From Atriophallophorus winterbourni (Eukaryota > Platyhelminthes > Trematoda > Plagiorchiida > Microphallidae): DNA of 64,000 nucleotides. Shown in pieces: positions 56,401 through 64,000 of the stretch (its first letter is position 1; each line of letters opens with the position of its first letter). The stretch lies in NCBI GenBank assembly GCA_013407085.1, contig JACCGJ010014956.1:1-64000 (forward strand), given 5' to 3'. Both the position numbers and the translations under genes were made by a program. The notes under the pieces are model-generated. The model saw nothing but the letters and a program-made list of their open reading frames with translations. It did not search any database and was not told the DNA's origin.

Positions 56401-59313
56401 AATAACAACCGCATTCAATGCGCCTATGGATGACCAAAGTAATGTGTTGCTCACATCCCCCGAACATTGTTTACCACTTATCCACTGTTTCAAGGCTCTT
56501 TGAACTCCACCTGGTGACGGCAAACAGCCAGAAACCGGTAGTGGAGTGTAATTTCGGGAAATGTGAGCAACACATCACTTTGGTCATCCACAAGCGCCTT
56601 GAGTGCTTGACCAAGAATCATTTAGTGATTCTGTGTTTGAACATCGTGGTTCGTTCTACGAACCCTATGTAACGGTGGCATTTAAGTACATCTTTGTTTA
56701 ACAACAGTTTAGTATAATCACGTTACTGGGTAGGAAAAAAAGAAAACGTACAAGTGTTTCACGTTTCACGCGGATTCAGATCTGGTTGATTTGTTTAAAC
56801 AAAATCACGATTCGCAGTACGAATTTCACATTAAAGTGAAATGTCGTGTACCATCGATCAATCTAAACTTGCTGTCTCCACCTTATGCTAGCAACCAGTG
56901 TAAGCATAGTGATTTAAGCGACAACAAGACTCTATTTTTGGTATTTCGTTAAAAAATTTGCAAATAAAACTTTTGCAATCAGGCTCTTTTTAACTTCAAA
57001 TGCATTTCAATAAATAAAATTAAATTCGTGATGAGATACCATCTAAGCAGCTTGGGGAGTTGAACAGTTTTTCTTCATTTGGAAAATATTTGCTCATTCA
57101 AAATAACGATTGGTTCTTGGGGGAATAGTCAAAGCTACGATTATCTTTAATCGACTTTTACGTCACGCGGATAATTTATTGCATGATTTAACGTAGATAC
57201 TGTCATCCAATTCAGATCCAGGGATGCCTGTGTTCCACAATGGCGGCGTAAAAAACTCAGACGAATTTATACGCGTACATGCTCCTACGAGTGAGACGAA
57301 AGAATTGGAATCGAGAAACCTCAGTGAGAATTCTTTCGCTCGGTGCAAAGTCAACTATGCAACTGATCGGATTTGGAACAAGTTGATCTTGGCCAACCAG
57401 ACTCAGGTATTTCGACAAAGATGGTTCGACCGATCGACATGATCAAATGAGAGAAAATTGTGTTTAATCGCAAAATCGTAACGCTACTTTTTGGCTAAGA
57501 ACGGTGGGAGACCCTGGGGTTGGTTGGGGCTTGCACTGAGAATGAGAGCTTCGACACTTAAAATTGAGCTCTTAATGCCCATCTATGACGAAGTTTTCCA
57601 CAAAAAACCATACAAGCGCTTGCTAATGGTCTTTTGAACAAGATGTTGAAGGTTTAAGGGAGATAGGTGGAAGATCCCATTTGTATTGCTGAATTTCGAC
57701 AACGATAAAGAAGACTTCAGCTTGATTTAAATCGAAGTTAATTTAGTAAGTTCGTAGTTTAACAAGTTTGCCATAACCGCGTCTAAAAATGTGGCTATTG
57801 GGTAAATTAAAACTGTAGGATCATCAATCTACAAAGAACATCGTATTGATTTACCAGTTTATATTCATTCTTACATATTCGTCCTTGAGGAGTCTGATTA
57901 AACCATTCTATAAATAACGAATCGCTGCTCTACCAAATCAACATGTTATCAAAGCTATTTTGTTCTTACTCTGGTTGTTTTCACATCAACAAAAAACAAT
58001 TGCGTTCAAATTCAACTACTACCTTGAACCCCGCGTAAACAAGCGTAACTGGACACGATTGACTATCGATCATCAAGTAACTCAGCTCTTTATTAGACTG
58101 GTTTCACTTTCATCGATTCGCACACGTAAACGACACGAATCCAGGGGTGACTCATTTCCGTCCGAGATTGTTTTCCGAACATTCGATCTTGTTACATGCT
58201 GAAGCTGTTCCATGGTCTGATGCCAAGGGGCATACCGTCAAGCCAGTAACACACTCGTCCGTCCATGTTTGCATGTCACGAGCGATGCTCAACTAGTTTG
58301 ACCAATAAACCACAAACGTATCCACCTGACACAGTGACAGGCTGTGGAATGCTGCAACATGGCGAAATTGATCATGGAAGCCCACCCGCGCACATGAATT
58401 AAGACATGTGCCAGCTGACCGGAAAATCAATACATCTAAACGAGGTTACCATACGCCCGGCAGTGATCAATCGACTTACTTTACACGCTTCGCAGACATA
58501 CGCATTGCAGTGAAATCCCGCGGAGATATCACCACAAATATCACATGGTCTTCGATCTTTCGCACCGAGGTTACAATTGATACGCAGTGCAGTAGAGCTC
58601 CGTGCACAAGGAAGGGCGACCGGGTTAAACTGTCTCAATTCCATCGATCGAGTTAGTGGGTCATTCGTGTTATGCTTGGGAATGAGATCAAGAGTTGTTA
58701 AACGGGATGTATCCCCGTGGATGGGAAAACGCATGTTCTGTTCCGAAGCGTAGCTCATGTCTGGGGTGGATTGAAACGGTACGTGATGTGGTGCATCGCT
58801 TTCACATCGTCTCATCATACAATCAATCACATTGTTCATCACGTATCCCTTGTTTATCATTTGTCTGGAATTCGTCTGCTCGTTTCGACATGCGAACGCC
58901 TGAGTTAGAAGTCCCGCAGCGAGCATTGGATCATGCATGGTTTGCGTGAGATTATCGTTAAAGCTCAAGTAACTGGAATCCACCGGGGAGTGTCCCATGA
59001 GGGTGGCTGAGGAACCGGTACAGAATGCTTTTTCCTGAGTCGTCTTGACAGGATTAAATGCAAACAGTTGGCTATCGTAAGACATCTCCGGAAGTTCGGG
59101 AATACTGCTCGGATGAAGGTCAAAAGGGTAATTTGGCAAGCATTCTTGCAATTTGTTCGGATGTGGCAAGCAGTGTGATGTGATTGGAGATGTTTGTTGT
59201 CCTGGGAGAGGCGGCGATAATGGCAATTGTGGTTGCTGAGGATGATGGTGGTGATGTTGTTGTTGCTGCTGCTGGGGGTGTTTGGGATTCCTTAATGGCA
59301 AACCGTACAACAT
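32195..59313 (-). CDS. Nuclear receptor with two tandem DNA-binding domains (2DBD-NR); 10 coding exons
   Basis: A ligand-regulated transcription factor of the nuclear receptor superfamily. Exons on the - strand are 59313-58480, 49998-49851, 45261-45155, 42314-42167, 39494-37636, 36990-36726, 36690-36353, 35281-34900, 33198-33118 and 32463-32195. Phases all agree and give about 1,476 aa. Domain order: Gln/His/Pro-rich N-terminus; DBD1 (residues about 257-327, P-box CEACK, second-finger helix KFFIRS); a short linker; DBD2 (about 342-412, P-box CEGCK, GFFRRT); a 620-residue polar hinge; and a ligand-binding domain (about 1195-1450). Both zinc fingers in each DBD keep C-x2-C-x13-C-x2-C and C-x5-C-x9-C-x2-C spacing. 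CEACKK in DBD1 and CEGCKG in DBD2 are, to my knowledge, the hallmark of the 2DBD-NR (NR7) subfamily. The start could lie further upstream. Confidence 0.93.
33118..33198 (-). CDS. 2DBD-NR exon 9: LBD helices 7-8
   Basis: An 81 nt exon encoding [18 protein letters not shown] and VMALEHNQY. It enters and leaves in phase 1. The reading frame stays open into the intron for 19 codons ([15 protein letters not shown]) before a stop, which resembles an LBD helix and could be a retained-intron variant. Confidence 0.85.
33755..33905 (+). repeat. Dispersed repeat family D
   Basis: CCTTGGTCTGACGAAGCTTC, AAGCGAAACGTTACCAATAA, GATTCATTACAAACTTTATT and CCATTACATTGCATTAGAGC correspond in order to the reverse copy at 22.0-22.3 kb. 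Confidence 0.6.
34255..34530 (-). pseudogene. LINE family X, C-terminal and 3' end
   Basis: On the - strand: [20 protein letters not shown], then [16 protein letters not shown], and the nucleotide tail GATGTACATCCATGGTCGAC with CGAAGGAGGCCAACAATAAC. It matches 51670-51900. It lies in a receptor intron and is not part of the receptor. Confidence 0.75.
34900..35281 (-). CDS. 2DBD-NR exon 8: LBD helices 3-5
   Basis: Contains [18 protein letters not shown] followed by [12 protein letters not shown], the nuclear receptor LBD signature (FAK.IPGF..L...D...L), then [15 protein letters not shown] and [14 protein letters not shown]. It is 382 nt, ending in phase 1 at GTAAGT. Confidence 0.93.
36245..36312 (+). 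pseudogene. Tiny RT remnant
   Basis: [17 protein letters not shown] resembles the NYRPISL RT block of LINEs. It is only about 20 codons, with no continuation, so confidence is low. Confidence 0.3.
36353..36690 (-). CDS. 2DBD-NR exon 7: end of hinge, start of ligand-binding domain
   Basis: [18 protein letters not shown], then [19 protein letters not shown] and [18 protein letters not shown]. The last third has helical, amphipathic character expected of LBD helix 1 and the region before helix 3. It is 338 nt and ends in phase 0 at GTAAGA. Confidence 0.87.
36691..36725 (-). other. 35 bp intron between receptor exons 6 and 7
   Basis: On the - strand it starts GTAAAATGC and ends ACATTCAG. Splicing in phase 1 joins QENHT to [11 protein letters not shown]. 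It contains an in-frame stop in one reading, so retention would usually be damaging. Confidence 0.78.
36726..36990 (-). CDS. 2DBD-NR exon 6: hinge continued
   Basis: A polar Ser/Asn/Arg/Glu-rich segment ([19 protein letters not shown], then [18 protein letters not shown]). It ends in phase 1 at a GTAAAA donor. Two acceptors keep the frame: one before 36990 and one before 36927 (CTTCCACAG). The 21 extra codons between them are open, so the exon start is uncertain. Confidence 0.7.
37636..39494 (-). CDS. 2DBD-NR exon 5: very long hinge
   Basis: A single 1,859 nt exon encodes about 620 residues. It opens with the DBD2 C-terminal extension [15 protein letters not shown] and then becomes Ser/Thr/Asn/Glu-rich without recognised domains. 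Hinges are normally far shorter. The GTAAGT donor at 37635 follows ...SGTE in phase 0. The 39496-39500 TTTTAG acceptor is clear. Confidence 0.93.
39500..40400. other. Receptor intron 4, unannotated part
   Basis: AT-rich intronic sequence. No repeat family or coding frame is recognised. Confidence 0.6.
40400..41010 (+). pseudogene. CR1-like C-terminal fragment
   Basis: Reads across frames [33 protein letters not shown] and [14 protein letters not shown], a stop at about 40701, then [28 protein letters not shown] and [19 protein letters not shown]. This is the post-RT part of a CR1-clade LINE, but from a different subfamily than the copy at 681-4410. Confidence 0.75.
41340..41930. repeat. Composite palindromic repeat H with three ribozyme-like cores
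   Basis: Units of family H are arranged as an inverted then direct array. CACTGTTTCAAGGCTCACTG and its reverse complement meet near 41575-41620. A reverse core lies at about 41485-41527, and plus-strand cores at about 41640-41680 and 41866-41915. Internal palindromes include AATCACTATGTGATT and GGTTCGTTATACGAACC. Each core differs from the consensus hammerhead at one or more positions (for example CCGATGA and CTAATGA for CTGATGA). Confidence 0.75.
42167..42314 (-). CDS. 2DBD-NR exon 4: DBD2 second finger
   Basis: [23 protein letters not shown], then [13 protein letters not shown] and [13 protein letters not shown]. It is 148 nt, phase 0 to phase 1. The sequence continues in exon 5 with GSRIGRQPN, the usual C-terminal extension after a DBD. 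Confidence 0.95.
42505..42670 (+). repeat. LINE family X 3' end
   Basis: GAGGGTTCCTCCTGTTCCTC, GATGTGCATCCATGGTAAAT and CGACCGAAGGAGGCCAACAA match the other X tails. An S1 SINE lies immediately downstream. Confidence 0.65.
42680..42960 (-). repeat. SINE-like repeat S1, reverse copy with GGTAT tail
   Basis: The tail reads as tandem TATGG units at 42690-42717, followed by the S1 order on the - strand to GTACTGCACGATTGTAC. It is the only clear S1 copy outside the beta-adaptin gene. It contains an internal insertion of about 20 bp. Confidence 0.78.
43205..43260 (+). repeat. Possible diverged family H fragment
   Basis: AAACCGCTAGTAGAATATAA then GGATGTGAACAATC resembles AAACCGGTAGTGGAGTGTAA with GGATGTGAGCAACAC of family H. 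Confidence 0.35.
43930..43985 (+). repeat. LINE family X 3' tail fragment
   Basis: CCATCCATGGTCGACATCGA then CCGACGGAGGCTAACAACTA. Only the last 55 bp of the element. Confidence 0.5.
44457..44485. repeat. (TA)n microsatellite
   Basis: About 14 uninterrupted TA units in a receptor intron. Confidence 0.9.
45155..45261 (-). CDS. 2DBD-NR exon 3: DBD2 first finger
   Basis: Short exon (107 nt) reading [14 protein letters not shown] then [20 protein letters not shown] and CK. Finger spacing C-x2-C-x13-C-x2-C is intact and the P-box is CEGCK. The donor is GTGAGT, phase 0, immediately after the P-box Lys. Confidence 0.95.
46040..46180 (+). repeat. LINE family X 3' end
   Basis: GAGAGGGTTCCTCCCGAATC, GTTTAGCCATTCAAAACGC, ATCCATGGTAGATATC and CGAAGGAGGCCAACAACAAG. 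Same order as the tail at 51790-51900. Confidence 0.65.
46868..46940 (+). pseudogene. LINE family X zinc-finger remnant
   Basis: [16 protein letters not shown] keeps the C-x2-C...H/R...C finger that ends family X proteins. No other part of the element is present. Confidence 0.5.
47000..48765. other. Receptor intron 2, no recognised element
   Basis: Nothing supported apart from short open frames. The minus-strand frame at 47457-47657 has a hydrophobic start but no usable ATG. Confidence 0.5.
48770..48985 (-). pseudogene. Possible LINE remnant
   Basis: The frame contains [18 protein letters not shown], reminiscent of the VESFTYLGS(I/V)I segment after the RT domain of RTE-type proteins. The remainder is not convincing. 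Confidence 0.35.
49851..49998 (-). CDS. 2DBD-NR exon 2: DBD1 second finger
   Basis: Begins [17 protein letters not shown] and has C-x5-C-x9-C-x2-C spacing, then [13 protein letters not shown]. It is 148 nt, entering in phase 0 and leaving in phase 1, exactly like the matching exon of DBD2. Confidence 0.95.
50340..50560. promoter_or_regulatory. CpG/GTGC-rich block with CCAAT-type sites
   Basis: It contains ATTGG at 50387-50391 and 50510-50514 and CCAAT at 50521-50525 and 50530-50534, a GCGTGTGCGCGTGCGTGCGT run, and dense CpG compared with the AT-rich flanks. It lies about 350 bp upstream (receptor sense) of exon 2. Function is inferred only from composition. Confidence 0.25.
50911..51135 (-). 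repeat. Family H repeat with ribozyme-like core
   Basis: Starts GTGTTGCTCACATCCCCGAA and ends near GTGATTCTTGGTCAAGCACT. The minus-strand core at about 50940-50985 reads TTGATGA ... GAAACCGGTA then GTGGAG: the first core base and the 5' half of stem I are mutated. Confidence 0.75.
51375..51900 (+). pseudogene. LINE family X, C-terminal coding end and 3' tail
   Basis: The open frame reads [60 protein letters not shown] and [19 protein letters not shown], the C-terminal end of a LINE protein finishing in a C2HC finger. It is 5' truncated. The nucleotide tail (GATGTTCATCCATGGTCAAC with CGACCAACAACATC) defines the X family copies elsewhere in the receptor introns. I cannot assign the clade. Confidence 0.78.
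51905..52990. other. Receptor intron 1, no recognised element
   Basis: AT-rich, no coding frame over 60 codons, and no match to the local repeat families. Confidence 0.55.
52998..53515 (-). pseudogene. RTE RT/C-terminal fragment with internal deletion
   Basis: On the - strand: [16 protein letters not shown] (RT motif C), then, after loss of the thumb, [28 protein letters not shown] and SQVKTRL. It is frame-broken. Same lineage as the 11.7-14.9 and 19.4 kb copies. Confidence 0.72.
53520..54099. other. Receptor intron 1, unannotated part
   Basis: Nothing recognised beyond ordinary AT-rich intron. Confidence 0.5.
54100..54320. promoter_or_regulatory. CpG-rich block with two CCAAT boxes in receptor intron 1
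   Basis: ATTGG at 54181-54185 and CCAAT at 54216-54220 are inside an unusually CpG-dense stretch (GCAGCGCG, AACGCGACGCGTTCGTTGTC, GCGGCATGAGCGC). The block lies about 4.2 kb upstream of exon 2 on the receptor strand and about 4 kb downstream of exon 1. It could be an alternative promoter or an enhancer; the sequence alone does not decide. Confidence 0.3.
54830..55050 (+). repeat. SINE-like family S2, longest copy
   Basis: AGCTGTCATGCTGATGTCGC, TACTCGTTCACGAAACTTG, GGTGTAGGCACCTCATCC, CACCCTTCCCCATATCATGG and GGTGTAATGCTGTCTATGAT with a GAT tail. It matches the reverse copy at 17.3-17.6 kb. Confidence 0.65.
55811..56000 (-). repeat. Family H repeat with the best-preserved hammerhead-like core
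   Basis: On the - strand, positions 55885 down to 55844 read CTCCAC, CTGATGA, a GC-rich hairpin, GAAA, CCGGTA and GTGGAG. Core boxes and the six-pair stem I are intact. One substitution (GGC for GCC) weakens the short stem II. The rest of the unit contains GTACAACGAACCACGATGTT and TGAGCCTTGAAACAGTGGAT. Confidence 0.78.
56413..56695 (+). repeat. Family H repeat, terminally inverted copy
   Basis: The left end (GGATGACCAAAGTAATGTGT) is the reverse complement of sequence inside the right half (ATCACTTTGGTCATCC). The + strand core at 56505-56546 reads CTCCAC, CTGGTGA, CGGCAAACAGCCA, GAAA, CCGGTA and GTGGAG; A-to-G in the first box should inactivate it. Confidence 0.78.
56700..58400. other. Receptor intron 1, 5' part
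   Basis: No repeat family or gene is recognised. Frames at 57224-57442 and 57960-58202 are open but featureless. Confidence 0.5.
58480..59313 (-). CDS. 2DBD-NR exon 1: N-terminal domain and DBD1 first finger
   Basis: The first in-frame ATG is at 59313; the frame is open upstream, so an earlier start or exon is possible. The N-terminus has a run of Gln, then His, then Pro/Gln, followed by a Ser/Thr/Asn-rich A/B domain. The exon ends with the first finger [20 protein letters not shown] plus CK and a GTAAGT donor in phase 0. All four finger Cys are present at positions 257, 260, 274 and 277. Confidence 0.92.
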
Positions 59314-59499
59314 TACATCCAAGTACGGTGTGTTTATTTGTCGTTGAATGAATATGAATTACAATAATTCCATCATATGTAGAAGGAAGTGTGCTTCGTT
59401 CCGGGAAGATAGGAGTGCTATAAAAATATAAAAAACGAGTTTTTAGATGACAAATGAATTATGACTACAAATGTGGCAATATTAATAAGCGACGCTTTG

Positions 59500-59620
59500 T
59501 GAAAAACCGTCAGGTGGAGGCAGCAAAAGGTTCAATGAGATGAACAATGTTATATAGTATTTATGTAGTAGACCGTGGTGCTCACTATTAAGAACACAGA
59601 ATCACGCAGTAGTGAAACGC
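59500..59620 (-). repeat. Possible diverged family H copy upstream of the receptor
   Basis: CGTCAGGTGGAGGCAGCAAA, GGTTCAATGAG, GACCGTGGTGCTCAC and AACACAGAATCACG follow the order of family H, but with many changes and no core. Confidence 0.4.
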
Positions 59621-59624
59621 TTTT

Positions 59625-61325
59625 GAACAACAACTGTTAATTTTTCCCATATCTTCGGGTTTCCAGCTGTGTTTCTATTGAGTCATGAATAAGTATATGG
59701 ATGAGCATTAACGCTTTACCCCGAAATCATCAACTGATTCAAAGCCAGACGCTAAAACGCTTTTCCAAGAATTTTAGTTGTGCTGCTCACCCCCCTTCCG
59801 TAAGTTGTCAACGCTGAAACTGACCGTGAAGTCACTTTGCGAAACAGAAAAAGTAAACCGGAAACTGGAAAGGATCTACACTAGCGACTTGGATGCTGGC
59901 TAAATTCACACAAATTGTCCCGAGGTGCCATCAGTTGTAGTTTAAACGCAACATGCTTGCTTATTATTGCTTCACAAACGCATCCGGATCGATTTTGTTT
60001 AGTTCACGCTCAGTATATCCCGATGTGCAGGTGAAAGTAAGTCTTGGATGAACCAGAAATGATATAAATGATCATTAACATGATCTCAATTTCAAAGCAT
60101 ACATCCACACTGTGAGTTTGTGTATAAGGGTGCATGCAAGGTCACCTACTGCTCTTCTCTCTGACAGCATACTCGCTGCTTAATGAAAAGTTGTTTAAGT
60201 TCCATTCAAAACGCCGTTTTCTTTTTAAGAATCGATTAACTTGATGATGGGTATAGCAAAGATTATAATGAAGGTTCACGTATAAGAGTAAGCATTCATT
60301 CAAACGCAAGTCACGAGACTGAACAATATTGAATGAGCGTCACTGCTTACAGATAAACGGAGCTGATCAAGCGGACACAGCACTTTGCTGTGGACGATGA
60401 GAGAGAGAGTCACTCTTCAATCCGCATGCATAATCACACGAAGCGTTATAACGTGTAGAATCATCATGTGCTCGAAATGCTGTGTAGTCATCGGAGGGAC
60501 ATATTTCCATCGGTATCGGATGCATAAAGTCACGTGAGTATTGTTTGACCTCACCACGCAAAAACCAAATCGAAGAAGTATGAAGTATAGGTAGTTGCTG
60601 CAAGATTTTCGAAAATGAAGCGGGTCAAAGATGGCTTCCGTCCATCATTTACTGATTGTTAAGTTAAAGCTAACGTTGAGGCGCAATCATCAAACGTCTG
60701 TTAACTCCAGGGAGTGATACAACATCGTGGTACAACATGATTCATCCGTACAGAACAAGTTCAAAATATTACAATCTAAACTGAAAAACCGAACACACGC
60801 TGGTCAGCCGCGGGTGTCGCCGGAGTTCACTATAAAAAATCCCACCAAAGAAGCAGGTGTTGGTCCAATGTCCCTGGAGTCGCTGTAACATTTTGGAATA
60901 TGACGCAGCAACGCAAATGCATGTTGTGACCATCATCACTTGGCTGACAAATTAAAAAAAGATTCCGCACGATCCCACTGTGCTAAACGATGGAAGTATA
61001 ATTATTTCTAACAAACAAATTTGATGTCTTCTAGAAACAGCTTTTAGCGTTGGTCATTGTTAAAAATGCGCTAACGACAAGACGGTGCTGAACGCGTAGT
61101 CGCAGCATCGAGAGTGGAAAGAGAACGGCTTCAGAAGGCTGTTGAAAACGTAAACAAACGCCTGTCGTACGAACAATGAGCGAGTGAGGCAGAAAACATC
61201 CGATTCCGAGGCCAACCTAGTTATATTAAATGTCATCAGGCTTGCACAATGCGATATGCACACTCAGTTGCCACTAACACGGGGACAACATCAAGCTACG
61301 AAAGAATGAAGTATCTTTAAACGGC
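59625..61325. other. Upstream region of the receptor gene
   Basis: No coding frame with features. Promoter and 5' non-coding exons of the receptor would be expected here, but no TATA or initiator is convincing. Confidence 0.45.
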
Positions 61326-61329
61326 TAAG

Positions 61330-62870
61330 ATGAAAATTTCCGGTGGATATAAAGACGGTCTTGGACCATTCAGTGTAAAGATGGCTCGATAATCACGGAT
61401 AGTTTACGAAATAAAGAGCTCGTAGAAACACTTTCAGGAGCTATCGAAAAGGTCAACCCACCAGACATCAAACCTACTGAAGTACAGGTACCAGTTGACT
61501 TCAATCTACCCAAATGAGACGAGATTAGAAAGGTTATCACACAAATAAACATGACGCGTCAGTTGGAACGGACCACTTTGTGAGCAAGAACGTGAATATC
61601 GAAGCTAGTGTGAACCTATTTTGTCCAAGCTAACGGAAATTTGGTGTAAAAAGTTCCGTGGAATTAATAGTGGGATACTTAAGAGCATGGAGAAATTTGA
61701 CATCCGTAGTAGTCGGAATTATCGAGGATTCTTGGCGCTATCTATTTCAATCAATTTATTTTCTGGTGATATACGAAGCAGTCTGAAAGATACGTTTCAT
61801 CCGCTGTTGAAAGAAATGCAAGGAGATGTGTTGCCCGGACAAAATCGATGCACTGCGAATGATCGTAACACAAATGACCGAAGGGAATTCTCATCTGTTT
61901 GACAACTTCATTGAGTTTGAACAGGCTCCATATCGCGTAGACCGTAAGACACACAAAACAATCTTGAAACATGATGCTTAATCTATTATGTTGACTAACG
62001 TAATGCAAAAACCCTATAAAGCCACGACTGACCGGATTGTATCTGGGCCACATCTAACGCGACACAAATCCAGTACGAGCTGAGGCGAAAAGCTTGCATG
62101 GTGCCATCATTCCTTTTACTGCGTTTAAACTATGAAAAAAATCTACCGGCCAAATCAGAGGTATCCATTTCACAACCGAAGGCGAGCAAAAGCTAGACTC
62201 CACAGAGAACGCTGCTTTCCTTCCAGGCATCCAAGAACAGATGCATGATAATATCAGTCTTCTGACAGAGACTTACTAACGCCTTGGGCTGAAAATCAAT
62301 GCAAAGAAAGTAAGCTCTTGAGGCTTAATGCAGGCGACAGCTGAGATCATTTTGAATAAAACGAAACTCGAGAGAGTTGAGAGATTTGCTTGCTTGGCAG
62401 TGCCATCGACACCAAAGGCAAACTGATTTCGATGAGAAAATCCGTATTAAACATACCGAGAATTGCTTGCAAAGCATAAGAAAGGTTGGAAATCTAGTGC
62501 TCTGAACCTGACTGTTAAAATGCAGGCTTTTAACCACTTCCGGCTGTCTGTTCTAAGGTACAATCGGAAACGTGAGGGTTTAGCACGGTGATCGTCCACT
62601 GTTTTCAGTCATTTGGTAATAGCTGTCACAATATACCGCTGGTTATCTGCTGGACTGCGTCAATCGCAAATGAAGAGTTGCGGCAACACAAAGCGACCGA
62701 TTTCACTGAGAACCTCATAACTCTTTGACAGTGGCGTTGGAATGGCCATATCATCCAGAAAACCTTTCGAAGCAACGTTATGGCTCTCCCACAAGGCATT
62801 CATTGGAAAGGGTGCCCAATAAACACTTCAGCAAGATAGTATGAATATGTGTTTGGTGTGTGAGAATGAA
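61330..62870 (+). pseudogene. Heavily decayed RTE-type LINE
   Basis: Conserved patches appear in order in shifting frames: VKDGSIITDSLRNKELVETL and IEKVNPPDIK (linker before RT), FDNFIEFEQAPYRVDRKT (motif A region, catalytic context lost), LGLKINAKKVS, ERVERFACL, NEELRQHKATDF and WRWNGHIIQKTFRSN. This is a different RTE lineage from the 11.7-14.9 kb element. Many stops and deletions, including the motif C region. Confidence 0.72.
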
Positions 62871-63060
62871 GAGCTTAGCCGAAGGTCTGAATGAATTCAA
62901 AACAACCGTGATGATTTTCTTGTTCTGTCAGAAGCTCAAGGTTAAAATCCATTAAATCCCGTCGTGTGTTTGTTCTGGTCAATATGATTAATCACAGCGT
63001 TGCCATTAGTAACCGATTACCTGGACATAGTTTTAATACATCGATACGCCACCTGTTTTG

Positions 63061-63806
63061 ATGCAACCTTATAATCCATTTGAACAGTTGGAACAGAACA
63101 TCTTACTGCCTTTGGAACAATACATTGACTTGAGGTCTTGCAGTACGCTATACGGTCTTCTAAGGATCAGTGTTCTTCAAAATCTTACCAGAAGTTGTAA
63201 TCAGTTGGGGCTCAATCATCGTGGAATCTCTTTGACCGAAATATATGGAGGCTCCAGGCTGAAGAATATTGTCATGGTACCCGTTCAAGACGTTCCACAA
63301 CAGTAAAACTTCTTGAACTCTGATTGTTCGGAAGATTACCCAGATATCATCGAGTAATCTTCAAGCATAAATCTTGAATAATTTACTGACCAGCTTATCA
63401 GCTTAGTTACCGGATTAGCCTTCTTCAGCATTTTATCCGCAACCATTATGTTTATTATTCGACGAACCCGTTGCGTTTATTCCATCGAGTGTCAGTATCG
63501 CCGTCCTACACCCGTAACCAGGACAACTCTGGCACGAGACCTGGAGGCATCCTCGGTTGCGCGACCGAAGCTAGGACATACTCAGAATGCCCCAGTGTCC
63601 AGACGAGATTCGCACGTGTCCGAGATTGGAAGCAAATTGGTTATGAATCAATTGGGTTGGATCAATTGGATCAATTTCATGTTACTCGGAAGATGTGTTT
63701 TGCTTTATCGATCCGTCGGCATCGATTTTTGCGGGGAAAAATCGCGTTCTGGGGAGTGCGAATAAGGCCATTCAGATGCATCCTGCTCGTTTTAAACGGT
63801 GAGTAA
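63061..63806 (+). other. Two overlapping unidentified open frames near the window end
   Basis: Frames at 63448-63765 (105 codons) and 63471-63806 (111 codons) overlap in different registers and end near a possible GTGAGT donor at 63800. I do not recognise either product. Overlapping long frames of this kind often come from dispersed repeats. An unrelated open frame (63058-63306) lies just before. Confidence 0.3.
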
Positions 63807-64000
63807 AATATTGTTACGTGTCAAATGTTGAGTTGAGCATCATGAACATGGTTGCCAAAGAAAAAATGGTTAACACGTGATTTTAATCTTCTTAAAATTG
63901 TTTACTTATTTCCTTGAAGAATTAAATTTGCTTGTTAATTCATGCCGACGTTTGACTGTCGTCTTCGGGCTATCTAAGTTTCTCAGATAAACATAGTTTG

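Noticed and set aside
58695..58949. Plus-strand 84-codon frame
   Set aside because: It is the antisense shadow of receptor exon 1.

Overview
This is eukaryotic genomic DNA, most likely from a trematode flatworm. The evidence is two multi-exon conserved genes with long repeat-filled introns, several 30-37 bp introns, abundant CR1-like and RTE-like LINE remains, and a two-DNA-binding-domain nuclear receptor, a type known mainly from flatworms and some other invertebrates. No species call is possible from sequence alone.

Layout. 1-4800: a decayed CR1-clade LINE on the + strand that stops about 100-200 bp before the first recognisable exon of the next gene. 4872-28685, + strand: the large beta subunit of the AP-1/AP-2 clathrin adaptor (beta-adaptin), twelve exons joined in frame. 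Three of the first four exons are separated by 30, 37 and 30 bp introns. The later introns hold a nearly intact RTE-clade LINE on the - strand (about 11.6-15.3 kb), fragments of relatives (15.5-16.3, 19.4-19.8 and 22.6-23.5 kb) and at least ten copies of a roughly 240 bp SINE-like repeat with a CATA/ATAC tail.

28.7-32.2 kb is a tail-to-tail intergenic gap. 32195-59313, - strand: one nuclear receptor gene of ten coding exons (about 1,476 aa if the first in-frame ATG is used) with two tandem DNA-binding domains (P-boxes CEACK and CEGCK), a roughly 620-residue hinge exon and a C-terminal ligand-binding domain. All exon phases agree. Its introns carry a different set of repeats: 3' ends of an unassigned LINE with a C2HC finger, and a palindromic family whose consensus contains a hammerhead-ribozyme-like fold. 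59.3-64 kb is the region upstream of the receptor and contains a badly decayed RTE copy.

The two genes are not obviously related in function. Beta-adaptin is a housekeeping vesicle-coat subunit and the receptor is a transcription factor. The points most worth a second look are the hammerhead-like repeat, the duplicated exon structure of the two receptor DNA-binding domains, the in-frame 30 bp introns, and a CpG/CCAAT-rich block inside the receptor's first intron.
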